Assembly: GCF_007992175.1 (NCBI RefSeq) | Contig: NZ_BJZT01000044.1 | Location: forward strand, 1 to 64,000 | Length of the DNA stretch: 64,000 nucleotides | Direction of reading: 5' to 3' | Source: Methylobacterium haplocladii | Lineage (GTDB): Bacteria > Pseudomonadota > Alphaproteobacteria > Rhizobiales > Beijerinckiaceae | In this document: piece by piece, positions 56,301 through 64,000 of the stretch | Layout: each line of letters opens with the position of its first letter | Position numbering within the stretch: the first letter of the stretch is position 1 | Program-made: the position numbers and the translations under genes | Notes under the pieces: generated by a model | Seen by the model: the letters and a program-made list of their open reading frames with translations, nothing else | Databases searched by the model: none | What the model was told of the DNA's origin: nothing

Positions 56301-56618
56301 GGCGAAGTAGACGTCGAGCTTTTCCGCGAAGACCGCCGTGACCTGCGAGAATCCGTTCCGCGAAAGCGAGCGCGTGTAGTCCAGTCCCTTGATGCCGGCG
56401 AGCGCCGTCTCGACCGGGTAGGTGACCTGCTTCTCGATATCGACCGGCGAGAGCGACGGCGCGGTCGTGTTGATCTGCACCTGGTTGTTGGTGATGTCGG
56501 GCACGGCGTCGATGGGCAGCATCGTCACCGCGTAGCCGCCGAAGGCGGCGGCGAGCAGGGACAGCAGCAGGACGAGCCAGCGCTGGTTCACGGAGAAATC
56601 GAGGATGCGGGCGATCAT
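53370..56618 (-). CDS. czcA: CzcA-type Co/Zn/Cd RND pump
   Basis: This is a 1082-residue HME-RND transporter. GLIVDGAVIITENALRHL carries the proton-relay Asp. At the metal-site contexts it has ATRIPSTSLTQSQ, PPNSSDTFVILKP and RFNELLAGTRGDL, that is, without the CusA methionine triad and like CzcA. It probably exports Zn, Cd or Co from the periplasm. It pairs with the adaptor at 56628. Confidence 0.88.
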   Translation of the reverse strand: MIARILDFSVNQRWLVLLLSLLAAAFGGYAVTMLPIDAVPDITNNQVQINTTAPSLSPVDIEKQVTYPVETALAGIKGLDYTRSLSRNGFSQVTAVFAEKLDVYFARQQVAERLAQVKQDLPPGAEPSMGPISTGLGEIYMWSIHYAKPGERKVSGIGKPGWQPDGSYLTPEGQRLGNALEQTAYLRTVQDWIIRPQIKTVPGVAGVDGIGGFEKQYHVQPDPTKLAALDLSFADVARALETNNANQGARYLEDNGEGYVVRAAGRLEGMDDIETVVVATRGGVPVRIKDIAEVRIGRDLRTGSGSEDGQEVVIGTALMLIGENSRTVAAAVDARMEQIRKALPPGVEVQTVLDRTRLVEATIRTVAKNLSEGAALVIVILFLLLGNIRAAIITALVIPVAMLMTMAGMVEAKISANLMSLGALDFGLIVDGAVIITENALRHLAERQHELGRPLDTEERLQTVRASAEEMIKPSLYGQAIIILVYVPLLTFTGVEGKMFEPMALTVIIALVSAFVLSLTFVPALIAIVITGKVTEKDNLIIRTLKAVYRPVLGAAMRAPFAFVGGALILLVGAGILFTRLGTEFIPQLDEKSIALNATRIPSTSLTQSQAMQLKVEQAISKFPQVAYVFSKTGTAEVASDPMPPNSSDTFVILKPQEEWPEPELSKAELQERIEKAVGQLAGNVYEFSQPIQLRFNELLAGTRGDLAVKVFGEEFEPMLKAANQVATTLRGIDGAEDVKVEQTAGLPFLEIKINKAEAARYGLSTGAIQDVVGAAIGGKDAGVVFEGDRRFPIVVRLTDKVREDREALENIPVPLPPGPGGRAASVLLKQVASFSVTEGPNQISRENGKRRVVVTANVRGRDIGSLVAEAQAKVGPSVQLPPGYYVTWGGQFENLASAKRRLMVVVPVCFFLIFLLLYSALGSPRDALLVFSAVPLALTGGIVALWLRGMPVSVPAAVGFIALSGVAVLNGLVMLTFIKQLVAEGRPKREAILEGAMTRLRPVAMTALVASLGFVPMAIATETGAEIQRPLATVVIGGLISATLLTLVVLPALYARFGRVAVPKVAQRPPEIAPARLKAAE

Positions 56619-56627
56619 GTCCGGCCC

Positions 56628-57996
56628 TCAGTGGTCGTGATCGGCTTCGCTCTTTCCGAGCTCGGCCTTGAGAAGGAAGGTGTTTTCGACCGCGAACTCT
56701 TCGCCGGCCTTCAGGCCCGAGACGACCTCGAAGGCGTCGTCGTCGGAGCGTCCGAGCTCGACCTCGCGCTTCTCGAAGCCTTCTTCGGTGCGCACGAAGA
56801 CGACGCGCTTTCCCTCGACCGTCTGCAGGGCCGATTTCACCACGCGCACCGGGACCTGGTCGGTGGCGATCTCGACCTCGGCGGTGACATAGGTGCCGGG
56901 CCGCCAGGCCATGCCCTTGTTCGGCAGAGCGACGACGACCCTGGCGGCGCGGGTGTCGGCGTTCAGGAGCGGGCTGACGAAGATCACCTTGCCCCGTTCG
57001 TGGCGTTCGGCGCCCTCCTGGCTCGGCGTGACGGTGACGTTCGCGCCTTCCCTGACCTTCGCGAGTTCGGAGGTCGGCACCGAGAGCTCGATCCAGACGG
57101 TGGAGAGGTCGGCGACGGTGTAGACGTCGGACGGGTCGCCCTCCTTGCCCACCGCCGTGCCGACGTCGACCTTTCGCTCGACGATCCGCCCGGAGAGCGG
57201 GGCGCGCAGCTCGTATTGGCGAAGGGTCGAGGTGTTCGGGGTGGTCTCGTCCTGCTTGGCAAGCTTCGCCACCTCCGCAGCGTTCAGCCCGAGCGCCGAG
57301 AGCTTCTGACGGGCGAGGTCCTGCCGCAGGGTCGCCTCCGAGTAGACGGCCTTCGCATTCAGGAAGGCCGACTCGGCGGAGATGCGCTTGTCCCAGAGCG
57401 ACTGCTGACGGTCGAAGTTCGTCTTCTCCAGTTCGGCCTTCACGGAAGCGGTCAGGTACTCGCTCTTGGCGTCGGCGACCTCGCGGCTGTCGAGGACGGC
57501 GACGACGTCGCCCTTCTTGACGTCGTCGCCCAGGCGCTTGCGCATCTCGGCCACCGTGCCGACGACCCGGGCCGGCACTCGCGCGATCCGGTCGGTGTCC
57601 GGCGTGATCGTGCCGGGCACGAGGATGTGCCGGGAGAGCGTCCCACCCTCCGCCCTGGCGACCTTGATGTCCTGGTTCTCGATCTGCTCGGCGGTCATCT
57701 TGACGTGGCCTTCCTCGCCCTCCGCCTCGGAATGCTCATGCTCGCCATGGGCGTGCCCCTCCTTGGGCTTCGCGGCCGGTTTGGCGTGGTCGTGGCCGTC
57801 GTCCTCGGCATGCCCGGCACCACCGGCCGGGGCCTCGGCGGACCTCGCGGCGTCGGGACCGGCGGCGAACGTGAGCGCGGTCGGTGGAAGGCCGGCCGAG
57901 GCCAGGAGGCCCCTGACGAAATCGGAAACGGCGGGAACGGCGGCGCCCACCAGTACGCCGGCGGCTACCAGGAAGACGGTCAGGAATATGCGCATG
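56628..57996 (-). CDS. czcB: CzcB-type periplasmic adaptor
   Basis: This gives about 455 residues from ATG 57996 (a longer start at 58043 exists). One membrane segment (IFLTVFLVAAGVLVG) is followed by a His-rich stretch (HAEDDGHDHAK and HAHGEHEHSE) and an HlyD barrel-sandwich/coiled-coil adaptor. The C-terminus ends in ADHDH. The His-rich spacer is typical of Zn/Co/Cd adaptors. Its gene is 9 bases from the pump gene. Confidence 0.88.
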
Positions 57997-58119
57997 GATG
58001 CCTGCTCGGGCTGCCCGGCCGCCGATAGCGGCATGTCGGGCATTCGCGGTCGATCACGTGGGAAGGCGACCCGGGCCGGCCGGCCACGGGTTTAGGACGC
58101 GCGCTTTCGCGGCGTCACC

Positions 58120-58503
58120 TCAGGCGCGTGGTGGCCGTGGCAGGCGGTCGGGAGAGATCGAGGAAACGGTCTCGGAGACCCGGGCGTAGGACGGACGCGT
58201 GGCGTCCTGCGGTGATGCCTGCTCGGAGACGGTCACACCCACGGCGATGTGGCAGCCGCAATGGACGTGGCAGGTCAGACCCGGGTCACCTGCCTGGTCC
58301 GTGCCGGATGCCGCGTTCGAGACCAAGGACAGCTCGGTCAGGTCATGGCCTTGGTGGCCCTGATGGAAGGCGAAGTCCTCGGCGATGCAGACGGTCGGCG
58401 TGGCGAGCGCCAGTGCCAGGACGAGCGCGAGCGAGCGGGCGGCGGTTGCCCACCATCCCGTCATCGCCCCGAAGGCCCTATGGCGTCGCGCCGAAAGCAT
58501 CAC
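58120..58503 (-). CDS. exported His/Cys-rich hypothetical protein
   Basis: This is a 127-residue protein with a long hydrophobic leader (SLALVLALALATPTVCIA) and a histidine-cysteine cluster, HQGHQGHDL and CHVHCGCH. It resembles small metal-binding periplasmic or membrane proteins placed before czc operons. It has the same direction as czcBA. Family unassigned. Confidence 0.6.
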   Translation of the reverse strand: MMLSARRHRAFGAMTGWWATAARSLALVLALALATPTVCIAEDFAFHQGHQGHDLTELSLVSNAASGTDQAGDPGLTCHVHCGCHIAVGVTVSEQASPQDATRPSYARVSETVSSISPDRLPRPPRA

Positions 58504-58656
58504 GGTCCTTATGTGCGATTCAGGGGCTTCGTAACAAGCTGCGGTCGTATGGCGTGGTGAAGGCTTCCGTGGCCTGCGGATGCCTGAACGGCGGCTTCAC
58601 CCCCTATTCAAACGCATCGGCACACTTTGGAGCGATATGCAGAGGGATCTCGATCC

Positions 58657-58887
58657 ATGAAACGTCATCTTTCCGCCCTGGCGACGGCCGTCCTCGCTTT
58701 GACGCCCGTGGCTGCGTCGGCCCAATACTACGGCTACGAATCGCCTCATCATCATCACGAGGAGGTTCGCCGCTACCATCACGGCGATCACGACCACGTG
58801 GAGGTTCGTCGCCATCATCACGGTCACTGGGATGAGGACCGCCACGGCTTTGAACGCCACCATCATCACCACGACTTCGACGATTGA
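58657..58887 (+). CDS. His-rich secreted protein
   Basis: This is a 76-residue protein with a signal peptide (1-23, LSALATAVLALTPVAASA) and a mature part dominated by His (SPHHHHEEV, HHGDHDHVEV, RHHHHHDF). It starts at ATG 58657 after AGAGGGAT. It probably binds and buffers zinc or nickel outside the cytoplasm. It is divergent from the surrounding genes. Confidence 0.68.
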   Translation: MKRHLSALATAVLALTPVAASAQYYGYESPHHHHEEVRRYHHGDHDHVEVRRHHHGHWDEDRHGFERHHHHHDFDD

Positions 58888-58998
58888 GAATGGCGCTGCC
58901 CGGTGGGTGCCCGCTCCGACGTGAGATCGGAGCGGGCGTATCCGCGGTGTGTGAGGGGGTGGATCACACCACGGATGACTGTCCTCGCCGGAAGCGAC

Positions 58999-59067
58999 CT
59001 AAGCCAACGCGTAGCCGATGCCCGCGGCAAGGATTGCGAAGACCACGAGGAGGGGCAGCATCCGCAT
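58999..59067 (-). CDS. possible 22-aa transmembrane microprotein
   Basis: A tiny frame, MRMLPLLVVF followed by a Gly/Ala-rich helix ending in YALA and TAG, would make a single membrane helix. It lies 40 bp downstream of the His-rich secreted gene on the same strand. No ribosome site stands out and chance cannot be excluded. Confidence 0.2.
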   Translation of the reverse strand: MRMLPLLVVFAILAAGIGYALA

Positions 59068-59107
59068 GGCACCGCCCCGGTCGTCCGCCCCCAGCTGAGG
59101 GGTGGCC

Positions 59108-59365
59108 TTACTTCTTGCCGGGCTTGTCGTGGCTGTGGCCATGGGCATGTCCGTCGTTCTCGGAGTGAACCGGCTTGCCGTCCGGACCCTTCTGCTGTGC
59201 CTCGCTCACCCGCGGGTCGTCCCGGTGAAGCGGCCCCCCAGACACGCCGCCGGTATTCGGGACCGCCCGCTCCGGGTTCGAGGCGTTCCCGTGTCCGTCG
59301 ACCGCCAGGGCTGGGGTCGCGGTCAGCATCGCGGTGGCGAGAGCGGCGGCGAGGATGCGCTTCAT
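59108..59365 (-). CDS. His-rich secreted hypothetical protein
   Basis: This is an 85-residue protein with a signal peptide (1-21, LAAALATAMLTATPALA). The mature hydrophilic part ends in HSENDGHAHGHSHDKPGKK, a probable metal-binding tail. It lies downstream of the two-component genes on the same strand. No domain is recognised. Confidence 0.62.
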   Translation of the reverse strand: MKRILAAALATAMLTATPALAVDGHGNASNPERAVPNTGGVSGGPLHRDDPRVSEAQQKGPDGKPVHSENDGHAHGHSHDKPGKK

Positions 59366-59463
59366 GGGTCTGTCTCCTGTTCGGGGCGACCAAGTCGGCC
59401 GCGTCGAAGCCTGAGATAGACGAGCCCTTTGTCTCCGAATCGCCGGGATCGTGACGAAGTGTG

Positions 59464-60798
59464 TCAGCCCAGGCCACCCGCGCGGGGCAGCCGGATCTCC
59501 GCTCGCAGCCCGCCCTCCGGTCGGTTCGACAGGCCGAGGGCGCCGCCCTCCGCTTCGATGCCGCGTTTGGCGATGGTCAGGCCGAGACCGGTCCCACCGG
59601 TGTTGCGGTTGCGTGATCCCTCCAGCCGGGTGAAGGGCTTGAAAGCCCGCACGACGTCCTCCGGGGCGATGCCGGGGCCGTCATCGTCGATCTGAAGGAT
59701 CAGCGTGGCCTCCTCGATGGTCAGGCCGATCCGGACCCGCGTCCCGTAGCGCACGCCGTTATCGACGAGGTTCTCCAACGCTCGCCGGATGGCGACGGGC
59801 CGCACGGTCGCCAGCGCCCGGCCCGGCCCGTCGTAGGTGACGTCCCGCCCGGAATCGGCCGAGGCGTCGGCGACACCCAACAGGACGCTCGCCACGTTGG
59901 TGACCTGCCGTGCCTCTGGATCGGCGTCCCCGCGCAGGTACGAAAGGGTCGCGTCGACCATGCCCTGCATGTCGTCGAGGTCGGCTGCCATGGCCCGCCG
60001 CTCCTGCGGGTCGTCGGCCCGGTCCAGCCGCAATCGGAGGCGTGCGATCGGCGTGCGCAGATCGTGCGAGACGGCTGCCAGGGCCTGGGTCCGTTCTGCG
60101 ATGAGTTCGTGAATGCGCTCCTGCATGGCGTTGAGGGCCTGCCCGATACCCCGGGTCTCATCAGGGCCGACCTCGGGGACCGGCACGACGGTCCCGTGCC
60201 CGATCCGAGCGGTGGCGCGGGTGAGGTCGCGCAGCGGTCCTGCGATTTGGTGCGTCAAGACGACGGCGGCGGCCCCGACGAGGATCGCCATCGCCGTCGC
60301 AAGGTATGCCCAGGGCGCCTGACGCACCAAGCTCGGCGCATGTGCCGAGCGGAAGGTCAGCAGGCTTTTGTCCGGGAGGGTCACGACACCGCGGAGGTCA
60401 GGCTGGTGAAGGGGGTCGTCCTGCACCTCAAGGGTCAGGGCGAGGTCCGGACCGAGCACCGGTTCGAGGTCCAGGAGACGGACGCGAAGGTCCCGGAGCG
60501 CGGGATCGGACGGCGTGGCCGGACCGGTCGATCCCGGTGCCGTCCAACCAATCTCGAAGTGGTTCGAGGAAAGGGCCCTCGCCTCCGTTCCTCGCTCGTC
60601 AGGCGCCCGCCTCAGGATCGCCTCACGCGCCAGGACGAGTTGCCGGGCGACCTCGATGGCGAAGGCGTCGTCGGCGGCGGCCACGGCGGAATATCGGTAG
60701 AGCAGCAGAGCCCCGCCATGGACCAGGAGCACAGCCAGGAGCAGGACGGCGACGGTACGCCCCTCGAGGCTGCGTGCGAGACCTGACAGGCCCCTCAT
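59464..60798 (-). CDS. sensor histidine kinase
   Basis: This is a 444-residue kinase with two membrane segments (about 15-32 and 162-182). A periplasmic loop with HQPDLRG lies between them. A HAMP linker follows, with the H-box AAVSHDLRTPIARL (His245) and then the N, G1 (DDDGPGI) and G2 (GGTGLGLTIAK) motifs. Its ATG overlaps the response-regulator stop (ATGA). It probably senses envelope metal stress given the cluster, but the signal is not shown. Confidence 0.9.
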   Translation of the reverse strand: MRGLSGLARSLEGRTVAVLLLAVLLVHGGALLLYRYSAVAAADDAFAIEVARQLVLAREAILRRAPDERGTEARALSSNHFEIGWTAPGSTGPATPSDPALRDLRVRLLDLEPVLGPDLALTLEVQDDPLHQPDLRGVVTLPDKSLLTFRSAHAPSLVRQAPWAYLATAMAILVGAAAVVLTHQIAGPLRDLTRATARIGHGTVVPVPEVGPDETRGIGQALNAMQERIHELIAERTQALAAVSHDLRTPIARLRLRLDRADDPQERRAMAADLDDMQGMVDATLSYLRGDADPEARQVTNVASVLLGVADASADSGRDVTYDGPGRALATVRPVAIRRALENLVDNGVRYGTRVRIGLTIEEATLILQIDDDGPGIAPEDVVRAFKPFTRLEGSRNRNTGGTGLGLTIAKRGIEAEGGALGLSNRPEGGLRAEIRLPRAGGLG

Positions 60799-61544
60799 GA
60801 GCGCTCGACCTTGGCGGCCAGCATGTAGCCCGAGCCGCGAATGGTCCTGATGACGGGCATGGCGCCCTCCGGGGGTTCGAGCTTGCGCCGGAGACGGCTG
60901 ACCAAGGTGTCGACGCTGCGGTCGGACGGTGCCGCGAGACGGCCGCGCCCCATCTCCAGGATCTGCTCGCGCCCGAGCACACGCCCCGGATGCTCCAGAA
61001 AGACGAGGAGCAGGTCGTACTCCGCCCCCGACAGGTCGACGACGGCTCCCTCGGGGTCGGCCAGGACGCGGCTGCGCAGGTCGAGCCGCCAGCCGGCGAA
61101 AGTCAGCGTCTCCGCCCTCGTCGCGGCCGTCGGCGTCGGTGCGATGACCGCCCGACGGAGCAGGGCACGGATGCGGGCGAGGAGTTCCGGACGCCCGAAC
61201 GGCTTGGCGACGTAGTCGTCGGCCCCGAGCTCCAGGCCGAGCACCCGGTCCGCCTCCTCGTTGCGTGCGCTGAGCATGATGACCGGGAGGGTGCCCTTCG
61301 CCCGCAACGCCCTCAGCAGATCGAAACCGGATGGGCCCGGCAGCATGACGTCGAGCAGAACGAGATCGACCGCGGTATCCGAGAGGAGCGACCACATCTC
61401 GGCGCCGCTCCGGCAGGCAGAGACCCGGTAGCCGCTCTCACGCAGGATACGTGCGACGAGCACGCGCATGCCGTCGTCATCCTCGACGAGCAGGATATGG
61501 GCCGCTTCGGCGGCCGGCGGAACCTTCCCGGTTTTCGGAACCAT
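60795..61544 (-). CDS. OmpR-type response regulator
   Basis: This is a 249-residue regulator. The receiver domain (about 15-130) has Asp65 as phosphorylation site (LVLLDVMLPG) and Lys in KPFG. The winged-helix DNA-binding domain ends with VDTLVSRLRRKLEP and IRTIRGSGYML. It is the first gene of a pair with the kinase. Likely targets are the adjacent czc and transport genes, by proximity. Confidence 0.92.
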   Translation of the reverse strand: MVPKTGKVPPAAEAAHILLVEDDDGMRVLVARILRESGYRVSACRSGAEMWSLLSDTAVDLVLLDVMLPGPSGFDLLRALRAKGTLPVIMLSARNEEADRVLGLELGADDYVAKPFGRPELLARIRALLRRAVIAPTPTAATRAETLTFAGWRLDLRSRVLADPEGAVVDLSGAEYDLLLVFLEHPGRVLGREQILEMGRGRLAAPSDRSVDTLVSRLRRKLEPPEGAMPVIRTIRGSGYMLAAKVERS

Positions 61545-61557
61545 CGATTCCTCCCGC

Positions 61558-62244
61558 TCAGGCGACGGCTTGGTCGAGCATGAGCAGGAGCAGGAAGCCT
61601 GCGAAGAACATCGCCGTCACCCAGGGGCGGTCCTCGATCTCGTGCGCCTCCACAAGGAGCTCCTCGGTGACGAGGTACAGCAGCGCGATCAGGCCGAAGG
61701 CGAGGAAGCCGGCCTGGACCGGCGCTGACAGGGTGGCGACGGGCCCGCCGAGCAGGGCTCCCAGCGGCAGCAGGACGACCAGGCCCGCAGTCAGGCCGAC
61801 CACCTTTCCCTTGGACGTGCCCGAGCCGCCGAGCTCGTTCGCCACCGTCAGGCCGAGGAACAGCACCTCGATGGTCAGGGCGACGGTGAGCAGGATGCCG
61901 GCCTTGGCGCCGGCCGCGAAGGCGATGCCGAGGACGAGGCCGTCGACGAGGATGTCGATGCCGGTGACCGCCATCAGCCCGACGGGTCCCTTGGCCCGCT
62001 TGCCCAGGCTCTTCACGAGCAGCATCGCGGCGACGCCCAGCGCGCCGCCGACGAGCGTCGCAAGCGGCGAGCCGGCGTGCTTGAGGTCCGGCAGGATCTC
62101 CCCGGCCGCGGCCGCGAAGACGACGCCCGCGGCGAAGTGCTGGATCGCGCTGACCAGGACGGGTCCGGGCCGAAGGTTGACCGCGACGGCCGCGCCGACG
62201 ATGGCGGCCGCGGCGGGGATCAGGGTGTAGGCCCATGCCTGCAT
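61558..62244 (-). CDS. ZIP-family metal permease
   Basis: This is a 228-residue integral membrane protein with about 8 helices. The ZIP transport motifs are visible: FAAGVVFAAAAGEILPDL (helix 4-like) and LTIEVLFLGLTVANEL (helix 5-like), with the His-Glu pair in helix-5 context partly replaced. It likely moves Zn or another divalent metal. It is co-directional with the two CDF genes upstream. Confidence 0.78.
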   Translation of the reverse strand: MQAWAYTLIPAAAAIVGAAVAVNLRPGPVLVSAIQHFAAGVVFAAAAGEILPDLKHAGSPLATLVGGALGVAAMLLVKSLGKRAKGPVGLMAVTGIDILVDGLVLGIAFAAGAKAGILLTVALTIEVLFLGLTVANELGGSGTSKGKVVGLTAGLVVLLPLGALLGGPVATLSAPVQAGFLAFGLIALLYLVTEELLVEAHEIEDRPWVTAMFFAGFLLLLMLDQAVA

Positions 62245-62252
62245 GGTCGGCC

Positions 62253-63224
62253 TCAGACCACGTGGTCGGGAGCGAGGGCGCAGGCGGTGTCCGCGCTCGT
62301 CTCGACCTGGAGGGTGACATGCCCGATCCCGAACCCCTCCTTCAGTTCGCTCGCGGCCCGCATCAGGAAGTCGTCGCCGGGATGGCCGCCCGGGATGACG
62401 AGATGCGAGGTCAGAGCGGTTTCGGTGGTGCTCATCGGCCAGACGTGAAGGTCGTGGATCGCGACGACGCCTGGAAGGCCCTGGAGGTGACGGCGGACGG
62501 CGTCCGGGTCGATGCCCGGCGGCACCGCCGCGAGCGACAGCGTCAGGCTGTCGCGCAGCAGCCCCCAGGTGCTCCAGACGATGACGGCGACGATGCCGAG
62601 GCTGACCACGGGATCGAGCCAGGTCCACCCGGTGTAGAGGATGACGAGGCCGGCGATGACCACGCCCGCGGACACGGCGGCATCCGCGGCCATGTGCAGG
62701 AAGGCGCCGCGGATGTTGATGTCCCCCTTGGCGCCGGAGGCGAACAGCCAGGCGGTTATGCCGTTCACGAGAATGCCGACCGCGGCGACGACCATCACGG
62801 TCTTGCCGGCGACCGGGACTGGTTCGCCGAAGCGCTGGATCGCCTCCCAGGCGATGGCGCCGACCGCGACCAGCAGGAACACCGCGTTGAACAGGGCCGC
62901 CAGGATCGACGAGCCCTTCATCCCGTAGGTGTAGCGGGCGCTCGGCGCGCGCTTGGCCAGAACCATGGCGACCCAGGCCACCACGAGGCCGAGCACGTCC
63001 GAGAGGTTGTGGCCGGCGTCCGCCAACAGAGCCACCGAGTTGGCGAGCACGCCGTAGGTCGCCTCGACGGCGACGAACCCGACGTTCAGGGCGATGCCGA
63101 TGGCGAACGCCTTTCCGAAGCTCGCCGGGGCGTGCGCGTGGCCCGGTCCATGGGAATGCCCGGCATGGCCGTCTGACCCGTGGGCCTCGTGATCGTGTCC
63201 GGCGTGTGCGTCGTGCGATGCCAT
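62253..63224 (-). CDS. czcD: CDF zinc/cobalt exporter, CzcD/ZitB-like
   Basis: This is a 323-residue cation-diffusion facilitator. A His-rich N-terminus (HAGHDHEAHG...HSHGPGHAH) precedes six membrane helices. The metal-site residues are LLADAGHNLSD (helix 2) and HMAADAA (helix 5), the His/Asp set for Zn. The C-domain carries LHVWPMSTTETALTSHLV. It overlaps neither neighbour. Confidence 0.9.
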   Translation of the reverse strand: MASHDAHAGHDHEAHGSDGHAGHSHGPGHAHAPASFGKAFAIGIALNVGFVAVEATYGVLANSVALLADAGHNLSDVLGLVVAWVAMVLAKRAPSARYTYGMKGSSILAALFNAVFLLVAVGAIAWEAIQRFGEPVPVAGKTVMVVAAVGILVNGITAWLFASGAKGDINIRGAFLHMAADAAVSAGVVIAGLVILYTGWTWLDPVVSLGIVAVIVWSTWGLLRDSLTLSLAAVPPGIDPDAVRRHLQGLPGVVAIHDLHVWPMSTTETALTSHLVIPGGHPGDDFLMRAASELKEGFGIGHVTLQVETSADTACALAPDHVV

Positions 63225-63260
63225 GGTCGTCCTGTGCAGGTCGTCGGGTGGGTAGAGGGG

Positions 63261-64000
63261 TCACTCGGCCGGCGCGGGAGAGGTCGCGACGGTGCCTTGC
63301 CGATGCTCGGCCCAGGCCTGCCGAAGGATCTGGACGGAGGAGGTCAGGAAGATCCCGGCCATGACCGCCGCCACGATGAGGTCGGGCCAAGCCGTGGCGG
63401 TCCCCCAGACCCCGAGCGCCGCGACCATGACGACGACGTTGCCGATGGCGTCGTTGCGCGAGCACAGCCAGACCGAGCGCACGTTGGCGTCGCCGTCCTT
63501 GTAGCGGCGCAGCAGGAGGACCGATCCGAGGTTCGCGGCCAGCGCCATCACGCCGATCACGCCCATGACCTCGGCCTTGGGCACGCCGAGGACCATCGTC
63601 TCGTAGACGGTGCTGCCGAACACCCAGAGAGCCATCAGGAACAGGGACAGCCCCTTGAACAGGGCCGCCTTGGACCGGACGGCCAGGGACGCGCCGATCA
63701 CCGCGAGGCTCAGGCCGTAGGTCACGGTGTCGGCGAGGAAGTCGAGGGCGTCGGCCTTGAGCGCCTGCGATCCGGCGAGCTGTCCAGCCGCCATCTCGGT
63801 CACGAACATCGCGCCGTTGATGCCGATGACGGTCCAGAGGACGGCCTTGTAGCGGGGGTCGACTCCGTCGAAGACCGGGACGCCGCCCGAGCAGCAAGAA
63901 CCGCCGGCGTGGTTCTCTGCATGCGTAGGCGCGCTCGATTCGGCTGCGTTATGAAGCGCGGGCTTCGCTTCGGTCGTCGAGCCGCAGCAATGGTCGGCCA
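63261..64000 (-). CDS. CDF-like cation transporter, N-terminus cut
   Basis: This reads leftwards off the window edge. The last two in-window bases (TG) would complete a start codon, followed by ADHCCGSTT, a Cys-rich leader (GGSCCSGG) and then membrane helices. The helix-2-like motif is DALDFLAD and the helix-5-like one SRNDAIGN. So acidic/Asn residues stand where the czcD neighbour has His, which suggests a different metal preference. Only the first base of the start codon lies outside. Confidence 0.75.
   Translation of the reverse strand, partial: ADHCCGSTTEAKPALHNAAESSAPTHAENHAGGSCCSGGVPVFDGVDPRYKAVLWTVIGINGAMFVTEMAAGQLAGSQALKADALDFLADTVTYGLSLAVIGASLAVRSKAALFKGLSLFLMALWVFGSTVYETMVLGVPKAEVMGVIGVMALAANLGSVLLLRRYKDGDANVRSVWLCSRNDAIGNVVVMVAALGVWGTATAWPDLIVAAVMAGIFLTSSVQILRQAWAEHRQGTVATSPAPAE

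Overview
The window is GC-rich DNA. ArsK-like, MucR-like and IetAS-like genes suggest an alphaproteobacterium, probably of the Methylobacterium/Rhizobiales type. It looks like an accessory region, either a genomic island or a large plasmid: defence genes, transposition genes and metal-resistance genes sit next to each other, with no ribosomal, tRNA or core metabolic genes seen. The organism is an inference, since no marker gene is present.

Region 1 (about 0.3-10.0 kb) is a defence/toxin island. It holds a HEPN-motif protein behind a HipBA pair with four HipB-type operators upstream, an XRE regulator coupled to an HEXXH metalloprotease-like protein, and an AAA+ ATPase/subtilisin pair resembling IetAS with a small HTH gene and an unknown partner. 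A decayed umuC 3' end (about 10.1-10.5 kb) follows.

Region 2 (about 10.6-31.2 kb) is a Tn7/Tn5053-like transposon or a large part of one. A leftward operon of about 10 kb runs from two unknown genes through tnsA, a series of small unusual genes, tniA (TnsB-like), tniB (TnsC-like) and tniQ. A second tniQ reads towards the first from the left and is preceded by 268-bp tandem repeats with covarying hairpins. The genes between tnsA and tniA are the most novel part. Five of them encode a short segment that resembles the N-terminal domain of TniA, alone, duplicated or with extensions. A sixth unit is a tniA pseudogene carrying the same leader fused to the DDE core. Further right are a nuclease-dead TnsA-like protein, an HTH protein, an unknown 318-aa protein and a three-gene operon headed by a soluble FtsH-like AAA protease. 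No cas genes are present, so this is not a CRISPR-guided transposon. Exact transposon ends were not found.

Region 3 (31.2-35.5 kb) is an arsenic operon: divergent arsH (C-terminally shortened where the transposon region begins) and arsR, two unrelated arsenate reductases, Acr3 and an MFS exporter. Region 4 (35.5-52.2 kb) is a copper/silver regulon. Three CueR-type promoters drive cusB-cusA with accessory periplasmic proteins, a copZ-led operon with a second RND system, and copA, with cueR divergent from copA. Region 5 (52.3-64 kb) is a second metal cluster, probably Co/Zn/Cd: CzcA/CzcB-type efflux, His/Cys-rich secreted proteins, a two-component system, a ZIP permease and two CDF transporters, the last one running off the window end.
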